A stretch of 64,000 nt of DNA from Lepidostoma basale (Eukaryota > Arthropoda > Insecta > Trichoptera > Lepidostomatidae), in NCBI GenBank assembly GCA_022606425.2, contig JAHDVF020001037.1:1-64000 (forward strand), in the 5' to 3' direction. Numbering within the stretch: the stretch's first letter is position 1; each line of letters begins with the position of its first letter. The position numbers and the translations under genes were made by a program. This document shows, in pieces, positions 1 through 10,352 of this stretch. The notes beneath the pieces are model-generated. The model was not told where the DNA came from. It did not search any database and worked only from the letters and a program-made list of their open reading frames with translations.

Positions 1-3000
1 TGGACGGACTCCGTTCTGCCAGAAATGCATACTCTAAGACCCTCAGGCTGGCCAAGACTACCTCTTGGCGGAACTGGGTCACTGAGGTGGGAAACTCGGA
101 TCCCTGGACAATCTGCAGTGTAATCGGGAAGGCGAGGTCTCTGGAGGGTGATTACTTCTCCACCATAATCACTGGCGACGGCCAGGAGACTTCTAATCTC
201 TCGGAGACGCTGTCGGTGCTTCTGGACAAGCTATCTCCCTTAGAGACAAATAGTTTTGAAAATTCTTAGCACGAACTGGTTCGAGCCACGTGTCGTGTTC
301 CTCCTCCACAGGAGAATGATAAAATTGTTGCGGCAGTCACCTTAGCTGAACTGGGGGTCATCGTTCGCAACCTTGGTTCAAATAAGGCACCCGGGGTGGA
401 CAAGATTACTGGTATGATTGTGAAAGCTGTCTGGGTATATGCTAAGGAGGAGATGCTTCTCGTCATGCAGTCTTGCTTGAGAAGAGGCGTCTTCCCCACA
501 GACTGGAAGAGAGGTACCATCAGGGTCATTCCCAAGTCTGGAGACAAATCACGTACTGATCCTGGTGCGTATCGGCCTATCACGCTCCTGCCTGTCATGG
601 GTAAGGTGTTGGGGAGGCTGATACGCAACAGGCTCGATGTCCTATTGACTCCTCCGTGCCCCCGCCAATTTGGCTTCACGAGAGGCTGTTCTACGGAGGA
701 TGCAATTAGGTACTCTCTGGACTGGGTGAATGATTCTGTAAATAAAGAGTACAAATATGCCCTTGGAGTATTCCTGGACATCAAGGGTGCTTTTGACAAT
801 GCGTGGTGGCCGATGATTCTCAAGAAACTGAAGGATCGCGGTTGCCCAAAAGAATTGTTCCTTATTATTTCAGATTACTTCTGCGGTAGGAGAGTTGAGA
901 TATCTCATGGGGAGACTCGAGTTGAGAGGGTTTCGACGATGGGATGTCCTCAGGGTTCGGTCCTTGGCCCAACCCTGTGGAACATCCTTTTTGATGATCT
1001 CTTACTCTTGCCTCTCCCGGGAATTTCAACCATTGTTGCCTATGCAGATGATGCTCTGCTTCTGGTGGCCGGCAGAAGCAGACGTGAGATTGAGCATATC
1101 TCAAATTCTTGTCTGCATATGATAGCTAATTGGGGAATTGACAATAAACTTTCCTTTTCCCCTGCCAAGACGTCCGGCATGCTTCTCCGTGGGAACCTAA
1201 ATCGTAACAGGAACCCGGTCATACGGATGAATGAATCTAGCATCAAGTTTGAAAATTCACTTCGATATCTTGGTGTTCAGGTCGATGTGTCGCTCTCTTT
1301 CCTTGGGCACGTCAAGGCTGTGTCGGAGAGGTCTGCGAATTTGTTTATGCAGGTCCGGCGTTTGAGTACTGCGTCCTGGGGCCTTCGAACGCCAGCGGCT
1401 CGTCTACTATACCAAGCCGTGTATGTGTCAAGAATCACATACGCGGCAAGAGTGTGGTCGGGACGTCTGGTTACTCGGACGGTATCCTCGGCGCTGCTTA
1501 GAGGCCAACGCATACCTCTTCTTGCACTGACCGGTGCTTACAGGACTGCGGCCTCAGTGGCGCTTCCAGTTATAGGGGGAGTTCTTCCTGCCGACCTGGA
1601 AGTGCTTGAGGCCGTTGCTAAGAGGCGCCTTAAGCGGGGTGAGAGTGTGACCCATCTGGGTATTACATTTAACTCCGATGAGGATGGTTTCACCGCCCTG
1701 TGCAGGGGCTTAAGAGAGGTTTCTCTGTCGGCATGGCAGGAAAGATGGAACATCTCTCCTATAGGAAGGTGGACTTACTCCTTCTTCCCCTCTGTGACTG
1801 GGAGGATGGGTAGTGAGTGGCTGCGATTGGACCATCACGTTGTGCAGATGCTTTCGGGGCACGGCAATTTCCGTGCCAGGCTCCATGATCTTAGTCTGGC
1901 GCCGGACCCGGAGTGTGTGTGCGGCGGGGGGCCCCAGATGGCCCACCATATCCTCTGGGAGTGCTGTCTCTTGCAGAGTGATAGAGATATCATGATTGAG
2001 AATGTGACAGTGGATCATCGACCAATTTGGAATAGTGACTTAACAAGTAGCGATAAAAATTTCAGTTGCCTTCGTACTTTTATTCGTGCGTGGACAAAAC
2101 TTTTTAGTGAAATGGATGTGTAATTTATTTACTCCCCTATGTCTTCTCGTGCCGTGTTGTTGTTTCTATAATTTATTTGGCATTATTTGTTAAAATTGTC
2201 TTTGTTTTTGGTTGTGTTATTATTGCTATTATGATTACTTTGATAGTTATAAATAAATGATTATTATTATCTTTGTCTTTGGTTATGTTATTATTATGGT
2301 AATATTGCTATTATAATTATTGTGATAATTATGAATAGTATGTTCGCTATGATTGTTACAATAGTTTTGTGCATTTTAGTTTTGTTTTCTGTTTCTGCGC
2401 CCCTGAGTTGCTGCTCATGGATGTTGCCACTGGCTCCTGTTCATTGCCTTGTATTTGACCGGAAGTCTACACTGCCCCTTGGTGGGTGTGTTCTGATATA
2501 CTTTTCTGTTTATAATGTGTCTTTTATAAATACTGTTTTTAATTAATTTCTGCTCTTTCTAAAACCTGTCCTCTATCCATCCCATCCCAATTTATTCATT
2601 CTTACTTAACATCTTCCCGCCTCTCTCATACACCATCTTCTTCTTGTTTTAAAATTTAGTTTGTTATATATTTGTCCTATTGTGTATTGTGAATTAATGT
2701 GTGTTTTATATCATTTTAATGTGTTGTTTTTTTTTTATTTTTACTAATTTAAGGTGTGCTTTATATAATATTTACTTCTGATTTTATTTCATAATAAAGA
2801 GATGTGAGGCCGCGCGGGAGATATATAAGGTTAAAAGAATAGATTAAATGTGGTCTGTCACCCTTTTGATTGATGACAAGAAAAGGCTAAATTAAATTAA
2901 CGTAAGTCCCGGATGGACAAGGAACAGGCCTAGATAGTGCAGCGAGACTGACGAAAGGGCGTCGCTGCGTCCTATAACAGTCTCGGGTGGTGGTGGGAAC

Positions 3001-3075
3001 CTTATATAGACCCATGTGGCATCGTAAGAACCAACTAAGATTTTAATAGACTTAGATTGAAACTAAAAAAAAAAA
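1..3075 (+). mobile_element. R1-clade non-LTR retrotransposon, 3' part
   Basis: The window opens inside ORF2 of an R1-like LINE. The ORF runs to 2123 and is followed by about 950 bp of 3' UTR that ends in an A11 tract at 3065-3075, the expected 3' end of a target-primed insertion. The UTR holds a GC-richer block at 2795-3010 just before the tail. R1-clade elements move by endonuclease nicking and reverse transcription of their RNA at the nick. The 5' part lies outside the window, so I cannot say whether this copy is full length. Nothing at the 3' junction resembles 28S rDNA, so it is either a dispersed R1-like lineage or an off-target copy. Confidence 0.88.
3..2123 (+). pseudogene. R1-like ORF2 reverse transcriptase, one in-frame stop
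   Basis: One frame is open from base 3 to the TAA at 2121-2123 except for a single TAG at 267-269. After that stop the longest Met-initiated ORF (396-2123) is 575 residues. Numbering from that Met, the RT core shows the D-I-K-G-A-F-D motif at 128-134 (first catalytic Asp), the C-P-Q-G-S motif at 184-188 and the Y-A-D-D catalytic box at 216-219. A C-terminal Cys/His cluster C507-x-C509-x8-H518-x4-C523 matches the zinc-knuckle typical of R1-clade ORF2. The upstream part ends the linker between the endonuclease and RT domains. Otherwise the frame is intact, so the copy is young. The start at 396 is only the first Met after the stop, not a natural start. RT family certain; R1 clade likely. Confidence 0.88.
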
Positions 3076-3274
3076 TAAGTATTACTCTTTGAATGTTGTG
3101 ATTTTAATTTAGTGAAACTCGATTTTAATACGAGTGGGTGTTAAAAACGCAAATGTAACATTGATTCAATGTAAACCCAAAAAAAACAATTGCATTTTTA
3201 ATACATACTCGAATTAAAATACTAATTAATACCTTAAACTTCACCATGTATAGTAAATAAATCGATAAATATTT

Positions 3275-3554
3275 CAATTATTATAATAATAAACGCGAAT
3301 GTTTAATGGTTTTACTCGATTTAATTAATATAATTACTTATATAAATAGCAGTTACAAATTTGCTTCGCTTTGCGAGGGCATTTTCAAACTCTAAGTCTG
3401 AGAGTTTGAAAATGCCCTCGCAAGGCGAAACAAATTTGTAACTGCTATTTATATAAGTAATTATAATAATTAAATCAAGTAAAACATTAAACATTCGGGT
3501 TTATTATAATATTATAATAATTATAATACAGTTTTACAAAACAAAAACCTCAAC
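3275..3554 (+). mobile_element. Hairpin element family F, copy F1
   Basis: Two arms of about 110 bp (3280-3395 and 3405-3515) are near-perfect inverted copies, followed by a unique tail ending CCTCAAC. The element is flanked by the 15-bp direct repeat AATCGATAAATATTT (3260-3274 and 3555-3569). Each arm holds a hammerhead-like core. A second member with the same tail lies at 31010-31367. Confidence 0.75.
3406..3440 (+). ncRNA. Hammerhead-like ribozyme core, family F (variant)
   Basis: The core reads UUGAAAA, stem II pairing GCC with GGC, GAAAC, and a fully self-complementary stem III ACAAAUUUGU ending at a GUA cleavage triplet. The conserved C3-G8 pair appears as U3-A8. The opposite arm has the mirror copy on the minus strand (3354-3388), where GAAAC has decayed to GAAGC. 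Activity is uncertain because of the U-A change. Confidence 0.5.
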
Positions 3555-3569
3555 AATCGATAAATATTT

Positions 3570-4103
3570 TAATGCATATCCCACAATACGCGAGATGCGC
3601 CAACTGTACATCGTATAGTTTACTATGATTTCAGTATGTTAATGAATCCCTCGAGTGTGGTTTTATCACCGCCAATTGATTAATGTTCCGCTTTCATCCG
3701 TTCATTTTATTGTCCCTTTTGTGTTCACCCTGTATTAATTTGTAATATTTATTTAACATTTGCATTTCGCGACGAGAGCGCCGGAGGAGGAGCACAATCG
3801 TAATTGTCGCTGGGCGTTCGGGAAAATTTGATAAATTATTGTCTATGACAAATAAAAATGAGTCCTTGAATTATGGCGGGACAATGATATTGTGCAGCGC
3901 ATACAATAACACCGTAGAATAAACTGCGGAACAATTAAAATAATTGCTTTGACTATTGCTTTTCTTTATTGATCCACAAAAGGCAGATGTGACTGGGGAA
4001 TAATTCTGACTTGTGTAGTAATTTTATTTAATTCAATTTATTTAAAAAAATCACAATTATTACAAACATGACATTTTCCAATTTATGTATATTTTAAAAT
4101 AAG
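3570..4103. other. AT-rich intergenic DNA, no feature seen
   Basis: No ORF with recognisable content and no clear repeat boundary. A slightly GC-richer patch at 3765-3825 has no recognisable motif. Confidence 0.6.
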
Positions 4104-4295
4104 TAACTAACTAACTAACTAACCATCACGCCGTCTCCCCGAAAGGGTAGGCAGAAAAAATGGACTGTCACACTTTTACTGATGCGGCACTCCATCCTTC
4201 TCTTTTCGCCCCGCGGGAGACGCGGTGTGATAGGTTGCGAACCTCATCGCCACCAATAGGCATCTCCCGCGCACACTTCGATCGTCCAACACCCA
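4104..4295 (-). mobile_element. GTTA-tail LINE 3' end carrying short repeat S1
   Basis: Starts with (TAAC)n and the terminal block that marks the 3' end of the GTTA-tail LINE, read on the minus strand. At about 4185 it switches into a different sequence that contains S1, a 58-bp unit (4213-4270) bounded by the 8-bp inverted repeat GCGGGAGA / TCTCCCGC with an internal GGTTGCGAACC hairpin. The same chimera occurs at 8141 and 41700. Confidence 0.7.
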
Positions 4296-4544
4296 CAAAA
4301 TAAATCTAAAACAATTAATATAAAATACAATGATATAAAATAAAATAACAAAATAAAAATAATTGAACACAAAATGTTCTTTTTAGATGGTGCACATATT
4401 GTCTATTTAATTCATGTTCCACCTATCTTTTTTTTTTAATTTAGCACAATGTATTAACACATAATGTTTTTTTTTTTTAAATAAGTACAAATTTTAAATA
4501 AAGAAGTAAAGAGAAACAATATAGTAAGAAAAATACAAGGACCA

Positions 4545-4810
4545 TTAACGAATTTTTATGAATTAAAACACTGTTTTTTCCACTATTGAGTTTATTTTTC
4601 TCGATATGTTTCGAAGGCTTACACATAAAAATAAAACGATATAAATTGTTCTTATTTTATTATTTTATTCAGTTTATTTTGTTCTCCCGATAATGAAGGT
4701 GTAAGCCATCGAAACATGTCGAGAAAAATAAACTCAAAAGTGGAAAAAACATTGTTTTAATTCATAAAAATTCGTCATTATAGAATTCCACAGTGTTAAC
4801 GCCTTAAGTT
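4545..4810 (+). mobile_element. Hairpin element family C, copy C1
   Basis: Inverted arms at 4550-4640 and 4700-4775 each contain GTTTATTTTTCTCGA-type sequence and the ACATGT block. The constant end runs through GAATTCCACAGTGTTAACG near 4800. The plus-strand arm keeps a decayed hammerhead core at 4690-4720 (AUAAUGA, stem II, CGAAAC, ACAUGU, GUC). Flanks GGACCATTAA and AGACCGTTTAA may be a decayed target duplication. Confidence 0.6.
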
Positions 4811-5441
4811 CATCTAAAACAGACCGTTTAAATCAATAAAAACAATTAAAAAGTAAAAAAGCAAATTAGAAACAATATAGTATAATTAGAAAAACAAGAG
4901 AAGCAAATAATTAATTTAATATATAAAGGGGGTAGTCTCACTGTCGTGAAAAATGACCACATTCGAAGAGATGCGGTTTATAAAGATTATTGCCCTGCTC
5001 ACGGGCATTACCTTAGATAGATTGGTTCTACACATTGACAGGTAAAATAATCTATGTTGCCGTTGTCGCAGATAATTGTCAGGACAAACAAAGTCAAGTC
5101 TTTAAAATATCCGATTTATGTATTCGACCACGAATCGGTTGAAAAAAATTAACACCAAAATTGATAGTTCGTCTAATTACCAATATATGGTAGTCTAGCA
5201 TACCTCGCAAGAAATCAGTTGGATACAGCCAGGGGTAATAGCCGTATTCTTTGAATTGGAAGAATCTCCGTGAATGTAAACACTTTTCGAAGGTAATTTA
5301 GAATACCATCATCATCGGGAAAACTATGGAATTTTTCAAATCGTTTCGCAATTGATTTAGGTTAACATACTACAAATGAAACATATCGTGTTAAAATAAT
5401 CATTATTATATCGAAAAAAAAAGTTGTTTTTCACATTAAAT
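4811..5441. other. AT-rich intergenic DNA, no feature seen
   Basis: No ORF or repeat edge that I can support. Confidence 0.5.
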
Positions 5442-5560
5442 TTAACCATCACGCCATCTTGTTGAAGGGGTAGGGATAAAAAATGGACCGTCATACAGTT
5501 CTTTCCTGACGAACTTCTCTCGCTTCCTCAACATTCATACCTACTTTCGTATGAAGCTCT
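5442..5560 (-). mobile_element. GTTA-tail LINE, short 3' fragment
   Basis: Minus-strand copy of the last ~120 bp of the family (terminal ACCATCACGCC block, then the region that in other copies encodes the extreme C-terminus). Diverged and lacking the TAAC repeats. Confidence 0.65.
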
Positions 5561-5699
5561 TAATTTGTGATGTGACATTTTAAGAATTCAATTAAACATT
5601 TATGCATTTTGTTAACAACATCACATTCGGTCGGTAGTTTTAAAGTTGTCTTAAAACAAAGTGTTTAAATGTTTCGTTTATTTCTAAAACATATTAGTT

Positions 5700-6216
5700 A
5701 TTAACTAACTAGCTAACCATCACGCCGTTTCCCCGGAGGGGTAGGCAGAGAGAATGGATTGCCACATTATTCTATCCTGGCATAATTCTCGCGACTCTTC
5801 TACATTCACACATCGTGACATGCACGCTCGTCGATTGTTCCTACTTCTTACATGGCTGCTTCTCAGTAATTGATTAATTTGGTCAATCCTTGGCCTTCCT
5901 CGGCTTCTTTTCCCATTCACACAACTTGCATATAACTTTTTAACCATTCTTTCCTCATCCATTCGTTCCATATGTCCAAACTCTCTTAGTGACTCTTTCT
6001 TATTTTTATTTATCACGCATTCATCCGCCTTACATTCCTTTCTTACTTCATCATTCGATATTTGATAAAATTGAATTGAATTGAAAATTGAATATTCTAT
6101 CATACATTATTTTCCGCACATTCTTCTTAGTGACCTCATTTCTACGGTATTTATCCTACTTTCATCCTTCTTCTGACAACTCCAACCTTCACTTCCCTTC
6201 CATACACACATAACAT
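5700..6216 (-). mobile_element. GTTA-tail LINE, 5'-truncated copy
   Basis: Minus-strand copy with a 127-residue ORF (5720-6103) covering the C-terminal domain after the RT core. Conserved landmarks are F-G-H-M-E-R-M, the basic K-R-S-R-G-R-P-R block, and the C-terminal A-Y-P-S-G-E-T-A end. Upstream sequence continues to about 6216 with frame breaks. Non-functional remnant. Confidence 0.8.
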
Positions 6217-6885
6217 ATGTTAATTATTAGTTTTGTTATTCCTTGTAATTAGATATACGAATATGAGTACTTTTAAAAATCGAATCCGTTTTTTTAATAT
6301 ATTAGAAATGGGCTACTTACTCACACCCAGTACCTACGCAATAAGAATTATTGTATTTGTAGGGAGTTTCTGTGATAAAATTCAAAATCCACGTATCCCT
6401 AGCTAGCGCACGCCAGCCCCATTCTAACAAGTTATAACGGTATTGTAGTAACGAAAATGGTATGGAAATGGAGTCCAAATATCCATTTTGGGGGGACAAA
6501 GTTTGAATAAACCATTTCCATATGGAGACTTTAGTATACAGAGGAGGGAGTCGCCATTGTGGGGTACATTGAGACGATGCTATCGAGACGACATGGAAAT
6601 TTTGGACTTTTACCGGATTGTAAATTTTCTTTGGATTGTGACTGCCCTTGTGAGGGTAAGCATCAAGTAAATGAGAAAGGCGATCTGATAAGTATTGTCG
6701 AACGGCGGATATTTATTTTGACTTTTCGATCTTGTATTGATCCGAAATAAACCCCTTTGTATTGCGGTTGTATCATTTATTCAAATATATCTACATTGAC
6801 TTGTTTAAATTTGATACAGGATAGTAAAAAAAAATTTATTATGTTTTAAGAAAATGTAAAATGTGTACCGTTGCACTAAATATTT
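6217..6885. other. Unassigned sequence
   Basis: Contains somewhat GC-richer DNA at 6380-6660 with short overlapping ORFs that match nothing I recognise. No repeat edges seen. Confidence 0.4.
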
Positions 6886-7045
6886 CACGAATTTTTGTGA
6901 ATTGAAACACTGTTTTTTCCACTTTTGAGTTTATTTTTCTCGACATGTTTCGAAGGCTTACACCTTCATCATTGGGAGAACGATATAAACTAACCAAATT
7001 TATTATAAACTGAGTGCAAGAACCTAGAATTATACGAGTATATAA
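6886..7045 (-). mobile_element. Hairpin family C, half copy C2
   Basis: A single arm of family C (constant end at 6890, ribozyme core, then a short stretch); the inverted partner arm is missing. Confidence 0.6.
6942..6972 (-). ncRNA. Hammerhead-like ribozyme core, family C
   Basis: On the minus strand: AUGAUGA (consensus CUGAUGA with C3 changed to A), stem II AAGG/CCUU with a five-base loop, CGAAAC, stem III ACAUGU, cleavage triplet GUC, then GAGAA, which can pair with UUCUC just upstream to form stem I. Probably a weakened ribozyme. Confidence 0.5.
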
Positions 7046-7069
7046 CATGTGTTAGTTAACTTGGCTAGT

Positions 7070-7200
7070 AGCCATGTTTTTATAACTACTTCCACTTTTG
7101 TGTTAATGTCGATGCCAGTGAGCCTGGCGAAACCGGTCGCTGTGGAAATAAAAACAAAAGCGGAAGTCGTTAAAAAGCATCGTTTTATTTAATTATTATT
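7070..7200 (+). mobile_element. Hairpin family G, copy G1
   Basis: Arms TAACTACTTCCACTTTTGTG (7082-7101) and its inverted partner (7150-7177) enclose a hammerhead-like core at 7109-7138: GUCGAUG, stem II CCAG/CUGG, CGAAAC, self-complementary stem III ACCGGU, GUC. The CUGAUGA box is poorly conserved, so this is hammerhead-like only. The constant end is ATTTAATTATTATTATTTAG. Confidence 0.5.
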
Positions 7201-7684
7201 ATTTAGTTTACTGTAACAAAATATAACATTATTCCATCTACGCTTTTTGAAATAATAATACATATGAATGTTTTAAAATTTAGGTTTATAATCATATTTC
7301 AAAAAAACTTGGGCTTAAGGACGACTATTCGTATTTGGCAGGACCTTGGAGTAGTCTGTTATGAAGGGCTCTCTAACTATTTGAATGCTGATATTATTTC
7401 GCAGTTGTGGAGCATTGTGCCTGTTCACCGCAGTGCCTTAATGAAGGAGTATCTAACGGAGAACAAATAACAGCCCCGATTGTCACAATTCTGTAACATA
7501 CGAGTTCCGTAACAGGAACATCCCGACAATGGGGCGGGTGTATGTGATGGGCTGAGTGTCCTGGAAATCAAGTCAGTATCGGGACATTCATCAGTCACTC
7601 TTGGTTCGCGAACGGACAAGTTTACTTAGAAGTAAAGATTCAAAGCAAAAAGTTCGAATTAAAATAATGACACTTATATAAAAT
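7201..7684. other. Unassigned sequence
   Basis: Contains the phrase TGGAGCATTGTGCCT at 7408, which recurs at 24006, so part of this is an old dispersed repeat. No gene recognised. Confidence 0.4.
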
Positions 7685-8140
7685 ATAATCAATTTGTTTA
7701 AAATTAAATTAAGATTATACAAGAATGTACGAAGTATGCAATAAGTATGACCTTGTGATGAACGTGTCAAAGTCTAAAGTTGTGGTATTTGAAAAGGAAG
7801 AATGTATGACGGATTGTGACATAAGTGCAAACGGTGAGAATTTAGAGCAAGTTACCGAATTTGTTTATCTGGGAAGCATGTTTACAAGAGATGAAAGAAT
7901 GGAGAAAGATATCGGAAGAAGGGTTGGAGCTGGAAACAAAATAAATGGTTCACTCAAAGTCATTACCGCAAATAGAAATATATCGACTGAAGCAAAGATG
8001 GCAGTGAACGATGGAGTTCTAGTCCCGACCCTTATGTATGGAAGTGAAGCTTTGAGTTGGCAGAAGAGGGATAAAAGTAGGATAAATGCCGTAGAAATGA
8101 GGTCACTAAGAAGAATGTCCGGAATAACAATGAATGATAG
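7685..8140 (+). mobile_element. GTTA-tail LINE, internal fragment
   Basis: A 139-residue ORF (7725-8144) covers the region just after the YxDD box of the RT: M-N-V-S-K-S-K, then F-V-Y-L-G-S-M-F, then the L-V-P-T-L-M-Y-G-S-E-A and R-S-L-R-R-M landmarks common to RTE-like LINE C-termini. It stops abruptly at 8140, where an inverted copy of the same family begins. Confidence 0.82.
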
Positions 8141-8563
8141 CTAACTAACTAACTAACCATCACGCCGTCTCCCCGAAAGGGTAGGCAGAAAGAATGGACT
8201 GCCACGCTTTAATCGATGGGGCACTCCATCCTTCTCTTTTCGCCATCGCAAGAGACGCGGTGTGATGGGTTGCGAACCTCATCGCCACCAACAGGCATGA
8301 ATGATAGAATATCTAATATTCGTTCCATATGTTCAAACCATCTCAGGTATCCTTTTTTTAATTTTATCCATGATGCCTTATATTTCTTTCTTATTTCATC
8401 GTTCGTTATTCTATCATATAACGTTTTACGCACATTCTTCTTAGTGATCTCATTTCTACGGCTTTAATCCTGCTTTAATCCTTCTTTTGCAAGCTCCAAG
8501 CTTTATTTCCATACATGAGGGTTGGCACTAGAACTCCATTGTGTACTACCATAATTGCTTTGT
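8141..8563 (-). mobile_element. GTTA-tail LINE copy with S1, inverted next to the preceding copy
   Basis: Begins at its own 3' end (TAAC repeats and terminal block), carries the S1 insertion (about 8225-8297), then continues through degenerate C-terminal sequence to about 8563. Everything I compared in this stretch is identical to the reverse complement of 41332-41755, while the abutting plus-strand copy is only about 90% like its partner at 41756-42160. Confidence 0.8.
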
Positions 8564-8942
8564 ATGATAGAATATCTAATGACGAAGTAAGAAAGGAATG
8601 TAAGGCGGATGAATGCGTGATAAATAAAATTAAGAAGGGTCACTAAGATGGTTTGGACATATGGAACGAGCAGATGAGAGAATTATGGTTAAAAATATTT
8701 ATACAAGTAGTGTGAATGTGAAAAGAGGTCAAAGAAGGCCAAGGAAGACATGGCATGACCAAATTAATCAATTACTGAAAGGCGGTAATGTTCGAAGTAT
8801 GAACGATGGACGAGCGTGCATGTCACGATGTACGAATGTAGAAGAATTAGGAGAATTATGCCAGGATAGAACAATGTGGCGATCCATCCTCTCTGCCTAT
8901 CCCTTCGGAGAAACGGCGTGATGGTTAGTAAGTTAGTTAGTT
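8564..8942 (+). mobile_element. GTTA-tail LINE, 3' copy
   Basis: Plus-strand 3' fragment ending in the terminal block and (GTTA)n at 8924-8941. An 86-residue ORF (8661-8921) gives the C-terminus ending A-Y-P-F-G-E-T-A. The end abuts an arm of hairpin family A. Confidence 0.8.
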
Positions 8943-9280
8943 TATTAAATAGTCCATTGTTTTGGCGAAACATTATGATACTTTAACATTATAAACTGTT
9001 AATTTTTATTTATTTTTATGTATCATATAGTCCATTGTTTTCACCGAAACACAATAATACTTTAACATTATAAAATGTTAAATTAAAAAAAATGGTTTTG
9101 TTTTGTTTATCAGAATTGTATTTTTATTTTTCGCGACAGCTGTTTCGTCAACCTATGTGGACATCATCAGGTGTTACAATAATTATTGTCACACCTGATG
9201 TTGTCAACATAGGTAGACGAAACAGCTAAAACTAAGATTTTTTAATTTAATGGTTATATTGTTATGAATTATATCATATT
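8943..9280 (-). mobile_element. Hairpin family A, copy A1, beside a partial arm
   Basis: A partial outer arm (8946-9000) is followed by the element proper at about 9029-9271, flanked by the 8-bp direct repeat TATCATAT (9021-9028 and 9272-9279). The constant end TAGTCCATTGTTTT is at the left; the right arm is truncated before its outer part. Ribozyme cores sit on both sides of the hairpin loop. Confidence 0.72.
9135..9170 (-). ncRNA. Hammerhead ribozyme, family A (copy A1)
   Basis: Minus strand reads CUGAUGA, stem II UGUCCAC / GUUGACG with one mismatch, GAAA, self-complementary stem III ACAGCUGU and cleavage triplet GUC. All invariant core residues are present. The opposite arm (9195-9230, plus) has CUGAUGU and has lost GUC, so it is dead. 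Confidence 0.75.
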
Positions 9281-9788
9281 TAGCAGGGCGTCTTATGCGT
9301 TCCAAGTTAGTGAAATATATTTTTTTTTATCCAAAATCACCATGAATTATGAAGTATGCTATATGACTAGATTTTCTATTGTATATTGTGAGATTTTAGA
9401 CTCGAAATAAGTTGTACTTTCGATGCTGAACCATTATTTCTCTTGTTTGATAGCTCAAGCTTATCGGCGATTACCTAGGAGCGTATCTCATTCAGTGGAC
9501 CATATTGAATTTGGGAGGCCGGCAGTGTATCTTTAGACATAATGTGAGGCAAACACAATGGATAATACGAAGGGTTGGTCCACCTGGTACAAGCCGCCCA
9601 CCCTGACCAGATTACTCTATCTACTCTTCGTCTAGCGGCTGCTGTATCGAGGGTAGATTCATACAGACAAGTAAAAATACTAATTTATTCATGCATTGTG
9701 GATAGACATCAATCACTGTTTTTAATCCACACGAAGTGTTCGCCCAGATTTTGATTAATTTTGCCTGATGTCATGTTGTATCTATAAG
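9281..9788. other. Unassigned sequence
   Basis: No gene recognised; a GC-richer patch at 9440-9660 has no clear motif. Confidence 0.4.
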
Positions 9789-9857
9789 TAACATAATCTA
9801 TAACTGTTAATTCAAAAACGTTGTTTTGTATCACAAATTGTATTTATTTGACTTTAC

Positions 9858-9893
9858 AACAGCTGTTTCATCAACCAATGTTGACATCATCAG
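9858..9893 (-). ncRNA. Hammerhead ribozyme, family A (copy A2, left arm)
   Basis: Minus strand: CUGAUGA, stem II GUCAAC / GUUGAU with a G-U pair, GAAA, stem III ACAGCUGU, triplet GUU, which still fits the NUH rule. Confidence 0.72.
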
Positions 9894-9982
9894 GTGTTAC
9901 AAAAATATATATCAAATGTCAATAAATGTTCGGATTCGAAAAATTACGAAAATTTGACATTTGATATATATTTTTGAAACAC

Positions 9983-10018
9983 CTGATGATGTTAAAATTG
10001 GTTGATAAAACAGCTGTC
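9983..10018 (+). ncRNA. Hammerhead-like ribozyme, family A (copy A2, right arm)
   Basis: CUGAUGA, stem II, then AUAAAAC where GAAAC is expected, stem III ACAGCUGU and GUC. The G12 change predicts loss of activity. The cleavage site is 104 nt before the constant end. Confidence 0.6.
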
Positions 10019-10352
10019 GTAAAGTTTAATAAATGCAATTTGTGATATAAAACAAAGTTTTTGAATTAACAGTTATAAAATGTTAAAATATCATAGTGTT
10101 TCGGCCAAAACAATGGACTATTTAACATAATCTAACTAATGATGTCAACATAGGTTTCGTCAACCTATGTTGACATCATCAGGTGTTACAATAACAAAAA
10201 AAGTTCAAGTACGTGTGTCTATTATCATTTTAAAATATATTTTTAAGTATCAAAAATAAAAAACAAATAATTGAAAATTCACTACTACAAGCCACACAGC
10301 GCATTGAGATGAATAATTGATAAAAATGACGCACTATAAATTACCCAATTTA

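Larger units (their letters stand above)
9800..10122 (+). mobile_element. Hairpin family A, copy A2
   Basis: Flanked by the exact 11-bp direct repeat TAACATAATCT (9789-9799 and 10123-10133). The right end is the constant end (CAATGGACTATT); the left arm is truncated by about 45 bp relative to it. Inverted arms span 9800-9930 and 9960-10080. A third partial ribozyme arm lies just outside at 10141-10195. Confidence 0.85.

Noticed and set aside
3275..3554. Hairpin F1 as a bacterial-style terminator or a CRISPR-like repeat
   Set aside because: The DNA is eukaryotic, and the element has a target duplication and a second dispersed copy, so it is a mobile element.
7264..7470. 68-residue ORF as a gene
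   Set aside because: Low complexity at its start, no domain, and part of its sequence recurs at 24006, so it is repeat-derived.
9029..9271. Family A as an ordinary MITE of a cut-and-paste transposon
   Set aside because: Only one end is constant, duplications vary from 8 to 12 bp, and the arms hold ribozyme cores; these point to a retroelement.
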